From: Mesostigma viride
Lineage: Eukaryota > Streptophyta > Mesostigmatophyceae > Mesostigmatales > Mesostigmataceae
Assembly (NCBI GenBank): GCA_009746045.1
Contig: RPFO01000594.1
Coordinates: 388,501-452,500, forward strand
Length of the DNA: 64,000 nucleotides
Direction of reading: 5' to 3'
Position 1 is the first letter of the stretch; each line of letters begins with the position of its first letter. The notes below the pieces were generated by a model. That model did not search any database and was not told the origin of the DNA. It saw nothing but the letters and a program-made list of their open reading frames with translations. Positions 10,807 to 20,610 of the stretch are shown in pieces. Position numbers and translations under genes: made by a program.

Positions 10807-11470
10807 GGAGGTGGTGGCCGGTGGTGCATGGTGGATCGGAGAGGAGGGGAAGCTTGGCAGCCAGCGTGCCGCCCATGGCCGCCACATCTGCGCGCGGTGC
10901 CCAAGAAGGGGTGTCACGAGCTGCACGAGGGCCTGGTTGTTGATGGAGCGGATTTCGGAGGTGGAATTCATGGAAGTGGGGCCGGCCCAGATCTCGGCGA
11001 CAGAGCGCCCGAAGGAGCAGAGGGCGATGAGCTGAAGGCGGGGGCAAGGGAAGCTGGTCAGATCCGGCGTGTAAGCACCGACCGAGCGGCCAGGCGGAAT
11101 GAGGCGACCGTGGACGTTAAGGACGTGCTGGCACAGGGCAAGAAGCGAGGCACCTGCACGACCCGTAGAACGGCATGCAGGGCGTGCATAAAGTGGGTGG
11201 GAGCGGCTTGGGCAGCTTGTCCACCTTGTGGCTGAGGTGACGTCAAAGTCGACTTCATTCCAGGCTGCTCGATATTTGGCTCGGCATGCAGGGGGCGGTT
11301 CCTCAGGGCGGCTGCGTTTAGGCTCGAAGACGATGCAGATGGCGAGGCACTTGAGCCCGGTATAGGGGGCTAGCTGGGCAGCCACCAGTGCGCGGCTAGT
11401 GTCACCACTGCATTCCGGGCCTGCGGGCGAAGAAGCTGCAGCCGGAGGACTCAGGTGCAGACACATCAGT
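10807..11470 (-). pseudogene. ORF1-type protein, N-terminal half
   Basis: A minus-strand frame of about 220 codons from near 11,466. It carries EPKRSRPEEPPP near its start, as EPKRSRPAEP does in the 49,515 copy, followed by segments corresponding to ASLLALCQ. Internal frame changes show decay. Together with the leader at 11,471-11,650 it is the 5' half of an ORF1 element, cut at the boundary with the preceding plus-strand copy. Confidence 0.55.
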
Positions 11471-11743
11471 TTTCAGGGCTCAGCGCAGCCGCGTACGTTG
11501 CGTAGAGGAGGCTGCGCCTTGCTCGTCATATATTGCGTAATAACTTCGAAAAATTGTATCAGTGTGTGCGTCTTAGAAAGACGAAGCGATTGCGCGATAT
11601 TCGCGGCCGACTTTGGTGCCCAAAGTTATGAGCGCCGCCGTCAGCCATGGCTACCTCGTGGCTCGTGGCTCAATATGCATGTTGATGGTGCGGATCAATT
11701 TGAAAAATTTGACCACATCCGCCATGTATTGCACGGTTGTATT
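11471..11743 (-). promoter_or_regulatory. 5' leader of the ORF1 element
   Basis: Contains the perfect hairpin CGTCTT-AGA-AAGACG at 11,569-11,583 and the AAAGTTATGAGC box near 11,626, the same arrangement as upstream of 49,515. Confidence 0.5.
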
Positions 11744-11846
11744 GCACCCACAGTGTTGCGCCCGCACCATGATGTGGAGAGAGCCGGCGCTTTGTGGCCA
11801 TGCATGCACCTGGCGCGGTGAGCCGGAGCTAGGGCGCCCTCCCTCC
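11744..11846 (+). repeat. Repeat R, left part (also in kinesin intron 3)
   Basis: CACCATGATG, GGGCGCCCTCCCTCC and neighbouring words match 25,776-25,870. The rest of the repeat resumes at 12,008-12,080 (ATCGGTACCCAC, ACGCAGTC), so a LINE fragment has been inserted between. Confidence 0.6.
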
Positions 11847-11857
11847 TTCTCATATAT

Positions 11858-11996
11858 TAATTAATTAATTAATTAGACTCGTGCTCCCGTTGGGGAGTCA
11901 CGGAGCATTAACCCCGATGGATGGATGGATGGGTGCACACATTCCTACCGGTCTAATCTATCTACATTGGCTACATACTACATCTATCTAACAACA
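11858..11996 (-). mobile_element. 5'-truncated LINE tail (F1) with 11-bp TSD
   Basis: TSD TTCTCATATAT at 11,847-11,857 and 11,997-12,007. On the minus strand the insert reads through the LINE 3' untranslated end (matching 53,425-53,585), the F1 hairpin and (TTAA)n. It shows that this tail moves by target-primed reverse transcription. Confidence 0.8.
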
Positions 11997-12166
11997 TTCT
12001 CATATATAATTGTGTAGATACGAAAGGGTTTGAAGGTTCCTTAATCGGTACCCACATAACGCAGTCTACGTGCTAATTAAATAATTGATTAGTTAATTAA
12101 TTAATTTATTAATTGATGAGAGTCAGCATGTCCGAGTCACTAATCACACCACGGATAGTCCAAAAC

Positions 12167-12546
12167 CCAGGAGCTTGAAGACCGTCGCCAGGCATGCAAC
12201 AACGGGAGGCCACCGACCGCGCCCGCCGCGACTGCAGAGTGGTGCTGCGTCGCTTCCCCGGGAAGCCAGGTGAGACGTCTTGACCACCCTTGCCGACGAG
12301 CTCAATTACCCTCATGGGCCTGGTAGGTGCTCAAGGTAGAGCTGCGTTGGTGCCACCGCCTTCCCCACTCACGGGACAAGGCGGCTCCCCCACCAGTCCT
12401 GCTCACCTTCCCCTCCCCTGACGACAACCAGCGGTAACTTCCTTTCTCGTCGCAAGAGGTTGCATGACCTCACCTGAACGTTGGACGACGACCTGACCCC
12501 GGCCCGCTCAGCAGCAGCAGCGACGCGACCTATGGCCGGAATATAC
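12167..12546 (+). pseudogene. ORF1-type element, 5' portion, split by the LTR retrotransposon
   Basis: Starts just after the TSD AGTCCAAAAC (12,157-12,166), whose partner is at 20,611-20,620. Encodes degraded ORF1 pieces (AGGCGGCTCCCCCACC-type words shared with 10,079 and 60,230). Continues at 20,075 after the 7.5-kb LTR element. Confidence 0.7.
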
Positions 12547-13223
12547 AGTTAATATGGCTGTTACGTCCAAGCTCTAAAAGAGAAGAAAGGGCTGGAGTTA
12601 ATATTGCCTGGCAAGCAATATTATTCTACTAAGCTACTTGGCTTGTAGAGATTCTACTTCCGGTTACTACAATCCAGAAACGGGTTCATTCTGATGAGTA
12701 TTGCTCGAGATATGAGCAAGATACTGTTCTACTACATTCTACTTGGATTCTGTGATTCTACGGTGGTTCTTCAAGTGACGCGTAGCATACGACGTCTTGT
12801 CACAGTGTACGATAGGACATTTAGTCTCCGACACTGCGGTCTATTCAATGCTATTGATTAGACGTAACAAATAGTGACAGGACTTGTGCGACAGGACACT
12901 GATGTGACTATTTATGGATAACGAGTCGAGATCTGCTGGTCCAGAGTGAAGGACAGCAATATTGTGAGATGATCTGTCCTATCAGTCATCTGGATGTGAC
13001 TGTGTCACAATTAGTATATAACGAGCAGGACGCTGCCACTTGGTAGCACCACTTTCCCTGCACCTGTGTCCTCGCACCTTCGGCGACGGTTCTCACGTGC
13101 CTTGTGCGTTCTGTGCTGGTAGCCATAACCAGCAACGTAAACCTATTGATTAATATAACTACTTCCTCTGTAGATATTAATCAGTGCAGGCTGAACCACA
13201 GTTCAGCCACAGTTTCGTTAACT
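12547..13223 (+). repeat. 5' LTR
   Basis: 677 bp, AGTTAATATGGC to CGTTAACT. Three differences from the 3' LTR, at about 12,772-12,792. A TATATAA box lies at 13,015-13,021, about 200 bp before the LTR end, a plausible promoter. Confidence 0.93.
13015..13021 (+). promoter_or_regulatory. Putative TATA box of the LTR promoter
   Basis: TATATAA in the 5' LTR, preceded by the GTGAC-TGT-GTCAC palindrome near 12,996-13,008. Also present in the 3' LTR. Confidence 0.45.
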
Positions 13224-13304
13224 CGAATTACAAGCGAGTTCGTAATCTACTGATTACGGCATTGATTTCTGGTGTCGGCAATTTTTACGGTGTTTTTCCA
13301 TTAT

Positions 13305-13868
13305 ATGGGAAACACGCGTGAATATCGTGAGCCATCTCCCGAGCGTGCGTCGGCTCCATCGTCTTCAGGCTTTAATTTCAACGTTCAACGTACGGCGTCA
13401 ACTGCTGCGCTGCATTCGCGTGCTGTTCAACCTTCGCTGTCTCAAGCGCTCGTCAGCCGGCCGCCAGTTTCTAACGATCTGCATCAGTTCGTCGACGACC
13501 TTACTCAAGATTTGGAAATCCTGTCGGAAAATTCCCATATTTTCCGAAGGCTTGCAGCGTCGGGATCAGACGAGCAAGCTCAAGTAATTTCGGCGCTTCG
13601 CACCTACGGCTTGGGTGTTCTGGCGTTGGCGACAGCGTGGTCTGGAATTTCGGCGACTCTTCCGACTGTCGCAGTTCCGGTTAGCAACAACGGGTGGGCG
13701 TCGTCAGTCAACGGTATCATAAACGTCGCTGCTTCGATTCAGCGGCAATCAAACGCTGAGGAGCCAGGTGAAAACAGCGAGGGGCTTCCTGATTTATATC
13801 CGAGTATTGTGCAGCAGATTTTGGATAACGTATTGCAGTTTCCGCGCGACGATATGCGGCTGGATTAA
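13305..13868 (+). CDS. Small ORF of unknown function upstream of gag
   Basis: An open frame of 187 codons from the first ATG (MGNTREYREPSP) to a stop at 13,868. It is followed by 150 bp to the gag start and lies in a different frame from gag. The protein is Ser/Ala-rich at the N-terminus, then has LHQFVDDLTQDLEILSEN and a hydrophobic stretch LGVLALATAWSGI. I recognise no domain. It may be a matrix-like or leader product. Confidence 0.55.
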   Translation: MGNTREYREPSPERASAPSSSGFNFNVQRTASTAALHSRAVQPSLSQALVSRPPVSNDLHQFVDDLTQDLEILSENSHIFRRLAASGSDEQAQVISALRTYGLGVLALATAWSGISATLPTVAVPVSNNGWASSVNGIINVAASIQRQSNAEEPGENSEGLPDLYPSIVQQILDNVLQFPRDDMRLD

Positions 13869-14019
13869 ATTTTCTGTTATAATTAACAGAGAATTAATTC
13901 AGGAAAATTTTTTTTCGTGGTTCCAGAGCTTAAGGGATTAATTTATTAATTCCCCAGCAGTATTCTTTCTTCAGCATCGGCATCGGCATCGACAGTTGTC
14001 ATCGGCATTCGCAGCGACC

Positions 14020-15068
14020 ATGCAGGGTTTGGAAGACGGCGAGATACGCGGCGAACAAATGCTGCGGGGTCAGAATTTTAATCAGAATTTTAATCGCCCA
14101 GCAGCAGCAGAGCAGCCCCGCAGAGCCAAGGCCCAGGAGGGCTTTGCTATTCTTAACCAGCTTCCCAGTCTCAAGGAGCACTGGACTGTTAAGGATAAGG
14201 ATATTACCATTAGGCACCTTAAGGGATATAAGGGCTTATATAATGGTAACAATCCTCTGCAGGTGCTGTGTATGTCACAGTACCTTCTTAAGTGTCCCAA
14301 GAGGGTGCAGAAGTATGTAAATGACAAGTTTGAGGATGGAGATTCCTGGGAGGTTTTTATAGCTGAGTTTGAGGTGTTCCTAGATGATAAGAGGGCTAGT
14401 GATGGCTCCTTTTGGAAGAAGGAGTACATTGATTTCAAGGCTGAGGGTCTGATTCTGCAGGCATTTGAGGATTTTCAGGAGCTCAGGCACAATTGTGCTG
14501 GCAAGGGGTATGTAGTGTCAGATGAGATTGCCATGGATGATTTCCTAGGTAGCCTGGGATTGGATGAGGTCACCTTGGATAACCTGCAGGTGCACATGCG
14601 TACATGCACCACCTGGGCTGCTATGGTGGCCAAGATCAAGGATTATTTCAGGGGCAAGTATGTGGGAGGCAAGAAGGAGGCAGACAAGGCCAGGGAGAAG
14701 CAGAAGGAGAAGGATAAGGTGGATATGGCAGCTGCAGCAGGGGGCAGTGTTCCCAAGGTCAAGGGCAACCAATGGGGGGGCAGCCCTCCAACGGTTATGG
14801 TCCACCAAGGTCAGGGCCTTCCAAGCGGGGGGGCTTCCAGGCCAAGGGCTTCAGTGGCTTCAAGCGTCGTGGAGGTCCTTCCCAGGAGCAGCCAGCGGCT
14901 CAGCGTCCCAGATTTGATTTCAACAGGGTGGGGTCCCAGCGGGGACCACCTGGGGTGGGGACACCTCGTATCACATGTTATTTCTGTCACCAGCAGGGCC
15001 ACATCCGTAAGGACTGCCCTAGCTGGCGTAAGCAAAGGGGCCAAGGTGGGTATAACAACCCAACCTGA
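14020..15068 (+). CDS. gag: Gag with C-terminal zinc knuckle (frame break in a G run)
   Basis: From the ATG at 14,020 (MQGLEDGEIRG) the frame has capsid-like helical sequence (EVFLDDKRASDGSFWKKEY) up to about 14,775. The CCHC knuckle CYFCHQQGHIRKDC and its RGG-rich lead-in lie in the -1 frame and end at a UGA at 15,066-15,068. The switch falls in a run of seven Gs at 14,774-14,780. Either one G is missing here or a G GGG GGC slip is used. Without the shift, translation ends at 15,096 and lacks the knuckle. Confidence 0.8.
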
Positions 15069-15116
15069 CGGGCTCAGCCTTCCCTGGGCTTGCTAGGGTC
15101 CGCCAGGGAGGGGGCT
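15066..15116 (+). promoter_or_regulatory. Putative UGA readthrough signal between gag and pol
   Basis: UGA at 15,066-15,068 is followed by CGG. A stem begins 8 nt after the stop: AGCC and CCCTGG (15,076-15,087) pair with CCAGGG and GGCT (15,103-15,116), with a 15-nt loop. UGA CGG plus a stem at +8 is the type-II readthrough context known from several plant RNA viruses. Pol continues in the same frame with no ATG until 15,225. Confidence 0.65.
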
Positions 15117-18100
15117 AAGAGTGACCCCCCCATTACTCTGGATGAAGTTGATTTGCTCCCTGCACAGGTTGAGAGTCTCCCACTTAAGGTTGAGAGTCCC
15201 CCTGCACAGGTTGAGGGTGCATCCATGGAGGAAGAACACAATGGGGTAGTGACTGGGTCTTCCCACGTCACCATGGTGAAAGCAGTTACCACAAGGCAAC
15301 AACGTTCCCACATGGCTCTTGGAGGTAGTTTGCGTACTCCTTCAATGTTGGAGCGTGGAAGTCCTGCCTTAGGGCAGGAAGCTCCTCTAGAGGAGGAGGG
15401 TGAGGCTGATGGCCTGAATGATGCAATGGGGAGCATGGTTGTAAGTGAGCGTGCTGTTCCCAGCACCTCACCTGTATTTAATAAAATGTCTCTTGTGTCA
15501 AACATTGCATTGAGATTGCATCACATGTTTGGTCATGCTGCCCAGGCACTCCAGTTTGCAAGGAGGCTGGGAGGGACATCTTTGTTTAATGCAGTAAAAC
15601 AGGTTGCTGAGGCTTGTTCCTGTAGGCTGGTTGCTCCCAAGCCTAAGAAGTCTCATGTCAGACAACCTGTGTTGCAGCCTGGATATGTACAATGTGATAT
15701 CCAAGAAATCAGGAAACTGATTTTGTTGGTTGGTGTTGATAGATATACCAAGTACAAGGTGCTGGAGCTGTTGCAAGACAAGTCTAAGCCATGTTTGGTG
15801 GCTGGGCTCCAGGCTATCAGATCCAGAATGAAACCAGTGATCCAGCTGCAGTGTGATTTAGAATTTGAGTGCTGCATGGGGAATGAAGACCTCCCTGAGT
15901 TATTTATTGTACACAGGGAGTCCCATGGCAGTCAAGGCGTGGTGGAGAGGACAATCAGAGAACTCAAGACTATTCTGCTGACGGAGAAGAAGATTCCAAG
16001 ATTGGTTCCAGCTATTATCAAGACGGCCTGGTTAAGGTCAGTTGAGGACAGATTGAATGTCAGGGCATCCATGTATGTTGGAGAGGTCCCTGTGACTCCA
16101 TTATCATTGCATCTTCGGGAGCTCCCTACTGAGGTTGAGCAAGCCTGGAAAGATAGCCTTATGTTCAAGTTTGCCAAGTTGAGGCAGAAAGACAAGGGCT
16201 GGAGTGTTCTGAAACCTGTTGTTGGCCAGAGGGTAATTGTGTGGAAAGAGCCCAAGCTTGCAGGCAAGCGTGGTAGCTGGCACCCTGGAGTAGTGACCAG
16301 GGTGGAACTAGCTGGGCACAAGTGCTGGGTGAAGATGGAGGATCCTCCCCAGAATGTGCACCGTCTGTCGTGGTCATATGTACGTCTAAGGGGTGCTGAA
16401 GCAGAGGCAGTAGCTCCTGATGTGACAACCTTGCCAGTTGGTCATGACGTCATCCCTGATCATCACGTTCAAGCTGGAAGTAATCCCCGGGTAAGTCCTG
16501 GCCAGACCCCTGGATCGGTTAACTTTCCATCCTTAGGACAGGCAGATGTGGTCCCCTCTAGCCTCACTAAGCATAGAGGTGTGGGCCTGAAAGATGTGGT
16601 GCTGGCTATGCAAAAAGCCAAGCAAGGACCTCGGGTGTCCAAGCTCAGCCAGTTGGAGGAGTCCGAGGATGCTGTCCTAGAGGTAGATACCAATGCTGAG
16701 GTTTCTGTTATGGGATCTCAACATACAGGTCAACGGCAGGTGCTTTCGCCTAGTTGTGCTTGGGTGTCTGACTTTAGTGGCAGGACACACATTATGGTAT
16801 TGGGAGAGGTGCTGGTACCCTTCATGGGTGAGGATGTCACATTTCTTGTGCTTGAAGATTATGATGGCCCTATCATCTTGGGTCAAAATTTTCTGAGCTC
16901 TCCTAGAATTGTTGTGGCATCTGATAAGCTGAGAAAGTTTGGCTGGGGTAGCATACCCTTGGTCAATTTTAAAACCTCCCTTGCCAGTGTATTTAATTCT
17001 GTGAAAGCGATCAAGAATGTGCAGTGGCCTGAGAATCAGATTCCTGTGGCTTCCAGTCTTGTTATGCCAGCTGCTCTACACCCTAGCAGTATTGGTATTA
17101 CTAAGAGATCACTGGCTGCTCATTCTCCTCTTAGCTATGATCAGCTTGTCCAGGAAATGAGTTCTCCTCTAATGTTTGAGGCCTGGAGGCTAGCATTTGC
17201 CAAGGCTCTAGAGGAGTGGTTGCAGTTTGACTGCTGTCAGCCTGTGAATGAAGTTCCCCCATACAGTACACGGTTGAAGCTCAGATTCGTCATCAAGCGG
17301 AAGGAGGTGGAGGGGGTGTCTGTTCCCCATGTGCGTCCAGTTCTCAATGAATACCGTGGTACTGGGGATCTTCTGGGCGAGGAGTTGTATACACCTGGGA
17401 TGCTACATGATACATGGCGTATTTTATTGTGCCTGTATGTCGGTATGCTGAACCAGGGTGCTGATATGTCTTCAGTTCTGCTAGATTTCAAGAGAGCATT
17501 TCTGAAGGGTGATCCCAGTGTGGCTCAGCAGGTGTGGCATTGTGAAACTCCATTTCATGTGCCAGTTCCTGTAGCCTGGCAGGCAGAGCTCCAGTCTAGC
17601 TACCTGCTGATTCTGAAGGGTCTAGAAGGTCTCAGGTCCAGTCCCATCATTTGGAGGCTCACCTTGGAAGACTTCTTGACTAAACACTGTGGGTTGAAGG
17701 TGTCATCTGTGGACCCATGTTTATTGCTGGGTAGGTGGCATGATTTACCTGTGTATGCTAGCCTGCATGGTGATGACTTGCACTTGATTGCTCCCACTAA
17801 GTGGTTGAGTCAGTTTGTGCCCATCATTAATGATGCATTTCCTTTGGGAAAAGAATTGTGGCAGAAGCCTGGAGAGGCTGTCACGTTCTGTGGAATGCAG
17901 GCTACATTGGTTCAGGAGGGGAGTCAGTGGCTGATTAAGCTGCAGGCGGGCAATGACTACAAGAGTACCATTCTTCAATCTGTTCCAGAGGTCATGACGT
18001 CATCCATTGCACCTGAGCTGAAAGGCAAGTTGGCCTGGTATGGCAGCATTTGTGGGCCTGACATGATGGTCCATAGCAGATCCCCTGATGATGTGCTAAT

Positions 18101-18665
18101 TCTGGAGGAGCCTTCCCAGATTATTGCACATGTTAACAAGTCTCCTGGTATTACTTTAGCTGGGATTGATTTGTCTTTGCCATTTTCCTTGGATATCTAT
18201 GTTGATAGCTCCATGGATAGCAGGCAAGTTTCTAAGGTCAGAGGCAGGTCAGCTGGCTTGTTTGTGCTTCAGCAACATAGGCCTAGTCTTGTGGCCTGGT
18301 ACAGTCGTCTTCAAAGAAGGGTTGCTGTGAGTTCAGATGTCTCTGAGTGCAGAGCCATTTGTGAAGGGATTCAGTCCAGTTTGTACATCAAGGAGCTGTT
18401 GCTAGCTATGGCTTCAGTGACTCCTCATACTCTTCAGATGGAAACCTTGATCCTTTCAGATAACATGGGCATGGTCCAGTTTGTGCACAAGCAGTTGGCC
18501 AGGAGCAGAGATCTGGATTATCTCCTGTTGAAGGAGTTGGCAGGTCTGGTGGATATTCAACATCTTCCAGGTTCTGAGAATCCTGCTGATGCCTTGACCA
18601 AGTTACCTCACAAGTCTGCTGAGCAATATAAGCTTCTTTACAAGCTGATGAGCTCCTCTGTGTGA
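15069..18665 (+). CDS. pol: Pol polyprotein: integrase, protease, reverse transcriptase, RNase H
   Basis: An open frame of nearly 1,200 codons, contiguous with the gag UGA. Integrase comes first: HHMFGH with CSC (zinc part, about 15,520-15,640), then CDIQEI, CDLEFE and VVERTIREL as D, D and E, then an SH3-like tail (VGQRVIVW). An aspartic-protease segment follows (VDTNAEVSVM with Asp at 16,686-16,688, and IILGQNFL near 16,873). RT spans about 17,130-17,960 with DFKRAFLKG and HGDD at 17,766-17,777. RNase H is at 18,190-18,640 (DSSMDS, SECRA, SDN, NPADALTK). Odd points are protease after integrase, DTN instead of DTG, and HGDD instead of YxDD. Confidence 0.88.
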   Translation, partial: RAQPSLGLLGSAREGAKSDPPITLDEVDLLPAQVESLPLKVESPPAQVEGASMEEEHNGVVTGSSHVTMVKAVTTRQQRSHMALGGSLRTPSMLERGSPALGQEAPLEEEGEADGLNDAMGSMVVSERAVPSTSPVFNKMSLVSNIALRLHHMFGHAAQALQFARRLGGTSLFNAVKQVAEACSCRLVAPKPKKSHVRQPVLQPGYVQCDIQEIRKLILLVGVDRYTKYKVLELLQDKSKPCLVAGLQAIRSRMKPVIQLQCDLEFECCMGNEDLPELFIVHRESHGSQGVVERTIRELKTILLTEKKIPRLVPAIIKTAWLRSVEDRLNVRASMYVGEVPVTPLSLHLRELPTEVEQAWKDSLMFKFAKLRQKDKGWSVLKPVVGQRVIVWKEPKLAGKRGSWHPGVVTRVELAGHKCWVKMEDPPQNVHRLSWSYVRLRGAEAEAVAPDVTTLPVGHDVIPDHHVQAGSNPRVSPGQTPGSVNFPSLGQADVVPSSLTKHRGVGLKDVVLAMQKAKQGPRVSKLSQLEESEDAVLEVDTNAEVSVMGSQHTGQRQVLSPSCAWVSDFSGRTHIMVLGEVLVPFMGEDVTFLVLEDYDGPIILGQNFLSSPRIVVASDKLRKFGWGSIPLVNFKTSLASVFNSVKAIKNVQWPENQIPVASSLVMPAALHPSSIGITKRSLAAHSPLSYDQLVQEMSSPLMFEAWRLAFAKALEEWLQFDCCQPVNEVPPYSTRLKLRFVIKRKEVEGVSVPHVRPVLNEYRGTGDLLGEELYTPGMLHDTWRILLCLYVGMLNQGADMSSVLLDFKRAFLKGDPSVAQQVWHCETPFHVPVPVAWQAELQSSYLLILKGLEGLRSSPIIWRLTLEDFLTKHCGLKVSSVDPCLLLGRWHDLPVYASLHGDDLHLIAPTKWLSQFVPIINDAFPLGKELWQKPGEAVTFCGMQATLVQEGSQWLIKLQAGNDYKSTILQSVPEVMTSSIAPELKGKLAWYGSICGPDMMVHSRSPDDVLILEEPSQIIAHVNKSPGITLAGIDLSLPFSLDIYVDSSMDSRQVSKVRGRSAGLFVLQQHRPSLVAWYSRLQRRVAVSSDVSECRAICEGIQSSLYIKELLLAMASVTPHTLQMETLILSDNMGMVQFVHKQLARSRDLDYLLLKELAGLVDIQHLPGSENPADALTKLPHKSAEQYKLLYKLMSSSV

Positions 18666-19392
18666 GTTGAGCAATTCCAGTTGGAGCTTTGAGTTTGGTG
18701 ACTGATTGGGTGAGAAGAGCTAACATAGAGCTGGGCTCTGTTATGCTGAGAGCTGTGATGCTCTGAGGGCAGTAATGCTCTGTGTACATATGTGTATAAT
18801 ACTGTATTCTATGTAATGCTCAGTCATGGAGCATGATGTTGGTTGGGGGTTTGTCCTCAGTTTGAGGTTTGTCTCAACCAAAGGGATTTTATAGGGCAGG
18901 GTTCGATTCCCTGGGGCTGCTTAGGCGGATTTTCCCGGATTGGCTGGCCCATCAACCTTGCTGGTGAGGTGGCGACAGGTCCCCCTAGTTTTGTCCCAGA
19001 CAGAGGAAGGTAGTTTGTCATGTGCTTAATATATTTTGTGATGTGCTATTTCTCAGTCCATGGTGGGCGCCAGTTCTGATAACTATCAATGTCTACCTGA
19101 TAAGGTCTTGTGGGTAACTTGTGGGGTTCCAATCAGGAGCCATTATGGTGATGATTCCATTTTGGTCATTATTCTGGTTAGCCACAAGCTGCTATTCCAA
19201 ACACTTGGCTTTCTACTTCCAGTGGATAGGGAATTCATTGTAATTCGTCATGGCTGAGATGTGTTGTGATCTGGTGCTTGATTAATCCCGAGCAGAGACT
19301 ACAGAGAGCTGGGAGGGATGTCAAGTGCTATGCATGTTGTTTCTATATATGTGTTGCCAAGCCTAACAGCTCTAAAAGAAAGAAAGGGCTGG
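18666..19392 (+). other. 3' internal non-coding region of the LTR element, with polypurine tract
   Basis: No long frame. A GGTTCGATTCC B-box-like T-arm lies near 18,899-18,915 (GCAGGGTTCGATTCCCTGG). It ends in the purine-rich AAAAGAAAGAAAGGGCTGG directly before the 3' LTR at 19,393, the expected polypurine tract. The block AGCTCTAAAAG..AAAGGGCTGGAGTTAATAT is repeated in the LTR just downstream. Confidence 0.6.
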
Positions 19393-20069
19393 AGTTAATA
19401 TGGCTGTTACGTCCAAGCTCTAAAAGAGAAGAAAGGGCTGGAGTTAATATTGCCTGGCAAGCAATATTATTCTACTAAGCTACTTGGCTTGTAGAGATTC
19501 TACTTCCGGTTACTACAATCCAGAAACGGGTTCATTCTGATGAGTATTGCTCGAGATATGAGCAAGATACTGTTCTACTACATTCTACTTGGATTCGGTG
19601 ATTCTACGGTGGTTCTTCAAGTGACGCGTGGCATACGGCGTCTTGTCACAGTGTACGATAGGACATTTAGTCTCCGACACTGCGGTCTATTCAATGCTAT
19701 TGATTAGACGTAACAAATAGTGACAGGACTTGTGCGACAGGACACTGATGTGACTATTTATGGATAACGAGTCGAGATCTGCTGGTCCAGAGTGAAGGAC
19801 AGCAATATTGTGAGATGATCTGTCCTATCAGTCATCTGGATGTGACTGTGTCACAATTAGTATATAACGAGCAGGACGCTGCCACTTGGTAGCACCACTT
19901 TCCCTGCACCTGTGTCCTCGCACCTTCGGCGACGGTTCTCACGTGCCTTGTGCGTTCTGTGCTGGTAGCCATAACCAGCAACGTAAACCTATTGATTAAT
20001 ATAACTACTTCCTCTGTAGATATTAATCAGTGCAGGCTGAACCACAGTTCAGCCACAGTTTCGTTAACT
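19393..20069 (+). repeat. 3' LTR
   Basis: 677 bp with the same ends as the 5' LTR, followed by TSD TATAC at 20,070-20,074. Confidence 0.93.
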
Positions 20070-20074
20070 TATAC

Positions 20075-20610
20075 CTCCGCCACAAGCAAGATCGCAAGAT
20101 ATCCAAGGTGTAATGGAGGGGCAAAGACCTGATGATCAACCACAAGATGTGGACGCCCCCTGCGGGCTAGAATAGCTTGTATCATAGCCCCAGCTTGTAT
20201 CCATTGGTAGTCACTGCCGCCATGGCAGCCATGCCTATAGAATAGTGATTGCCTAGTTGTGCCATACCTATAATAGTCACACGCGCGTGGCACCGCTAAC
20301 ACACGGTACACAACCAGCCATAGCCTTAGCTTAGTCCTTGTACAGCCATGCATGCTACGTCTTGGCTATGCTCAGATTACTTGCCCACACTCCTTTTTAT
20401 GATATATATGCTCACATGGGTCGACTTATTGCACCCACAGATCTTAGTGCCGGTGATGATCGTTTAGCGTGTCCGATTGCAGCTGTGGAATGCCTCTGGC
20501 ATGAAGGAGGAAGGGGGTCTCTGCCCTTCCTTCCTGGTGTGCACACACAGGGATCAAAAGCACTTCGGTGCTAGTCCGTGACTCCCCAACGGGAGCACGA
20601 GTTAATTAAG
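20075..20610 (+). mobile_element. ORF1-type element, 3' portion with F1 tail
   Basis: Continuation of 12,167-12,546. It starts in the ORF1 end (CCTCCGCCACAAGCA, as at 10,246), then the F1 3' untranslated region, the F1 hairpin at about 20,576-20,600 and TTAATTAAG. The 10-bp TSD AGTCCAAAAC follows at 20,611-20,620. Confidence 0.75.

Larger units (their letters stand above)
12542..20074 (+). mobile_element. Full-length LTR retrotransposon (Copia-like RT/RNase H)
   Basis: TSD TATAC at 12,542-12,546 and 20,070-20,074. The element proper is 12,547-20,069 (7,523 bp), with two 677-bp LTRs that differ at only three bases I could find, so insertion is recent. LTR ends are AGTTAA and TTAACT rather than TG/CA. 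Coding order is a small leading ORF, gag with a CCHC knuckle, then integrase, protease, reverse transcriptase and RNase H in one frame. RT and RNase H motifs (DFKRAFLKG, HGDD, NPADALTK) are Copia-type. The element sits inside an ORF1-type retroelement. Confidence 0.93.

Noticed and set aside
13224-13290. Primer-binding site of the LTR element
   Set aside because: No stretch directly after the LTR matches a tRNA 3' end that I can name. CTGGTGTCGGCA near 13,270 is too far and too weak to call.
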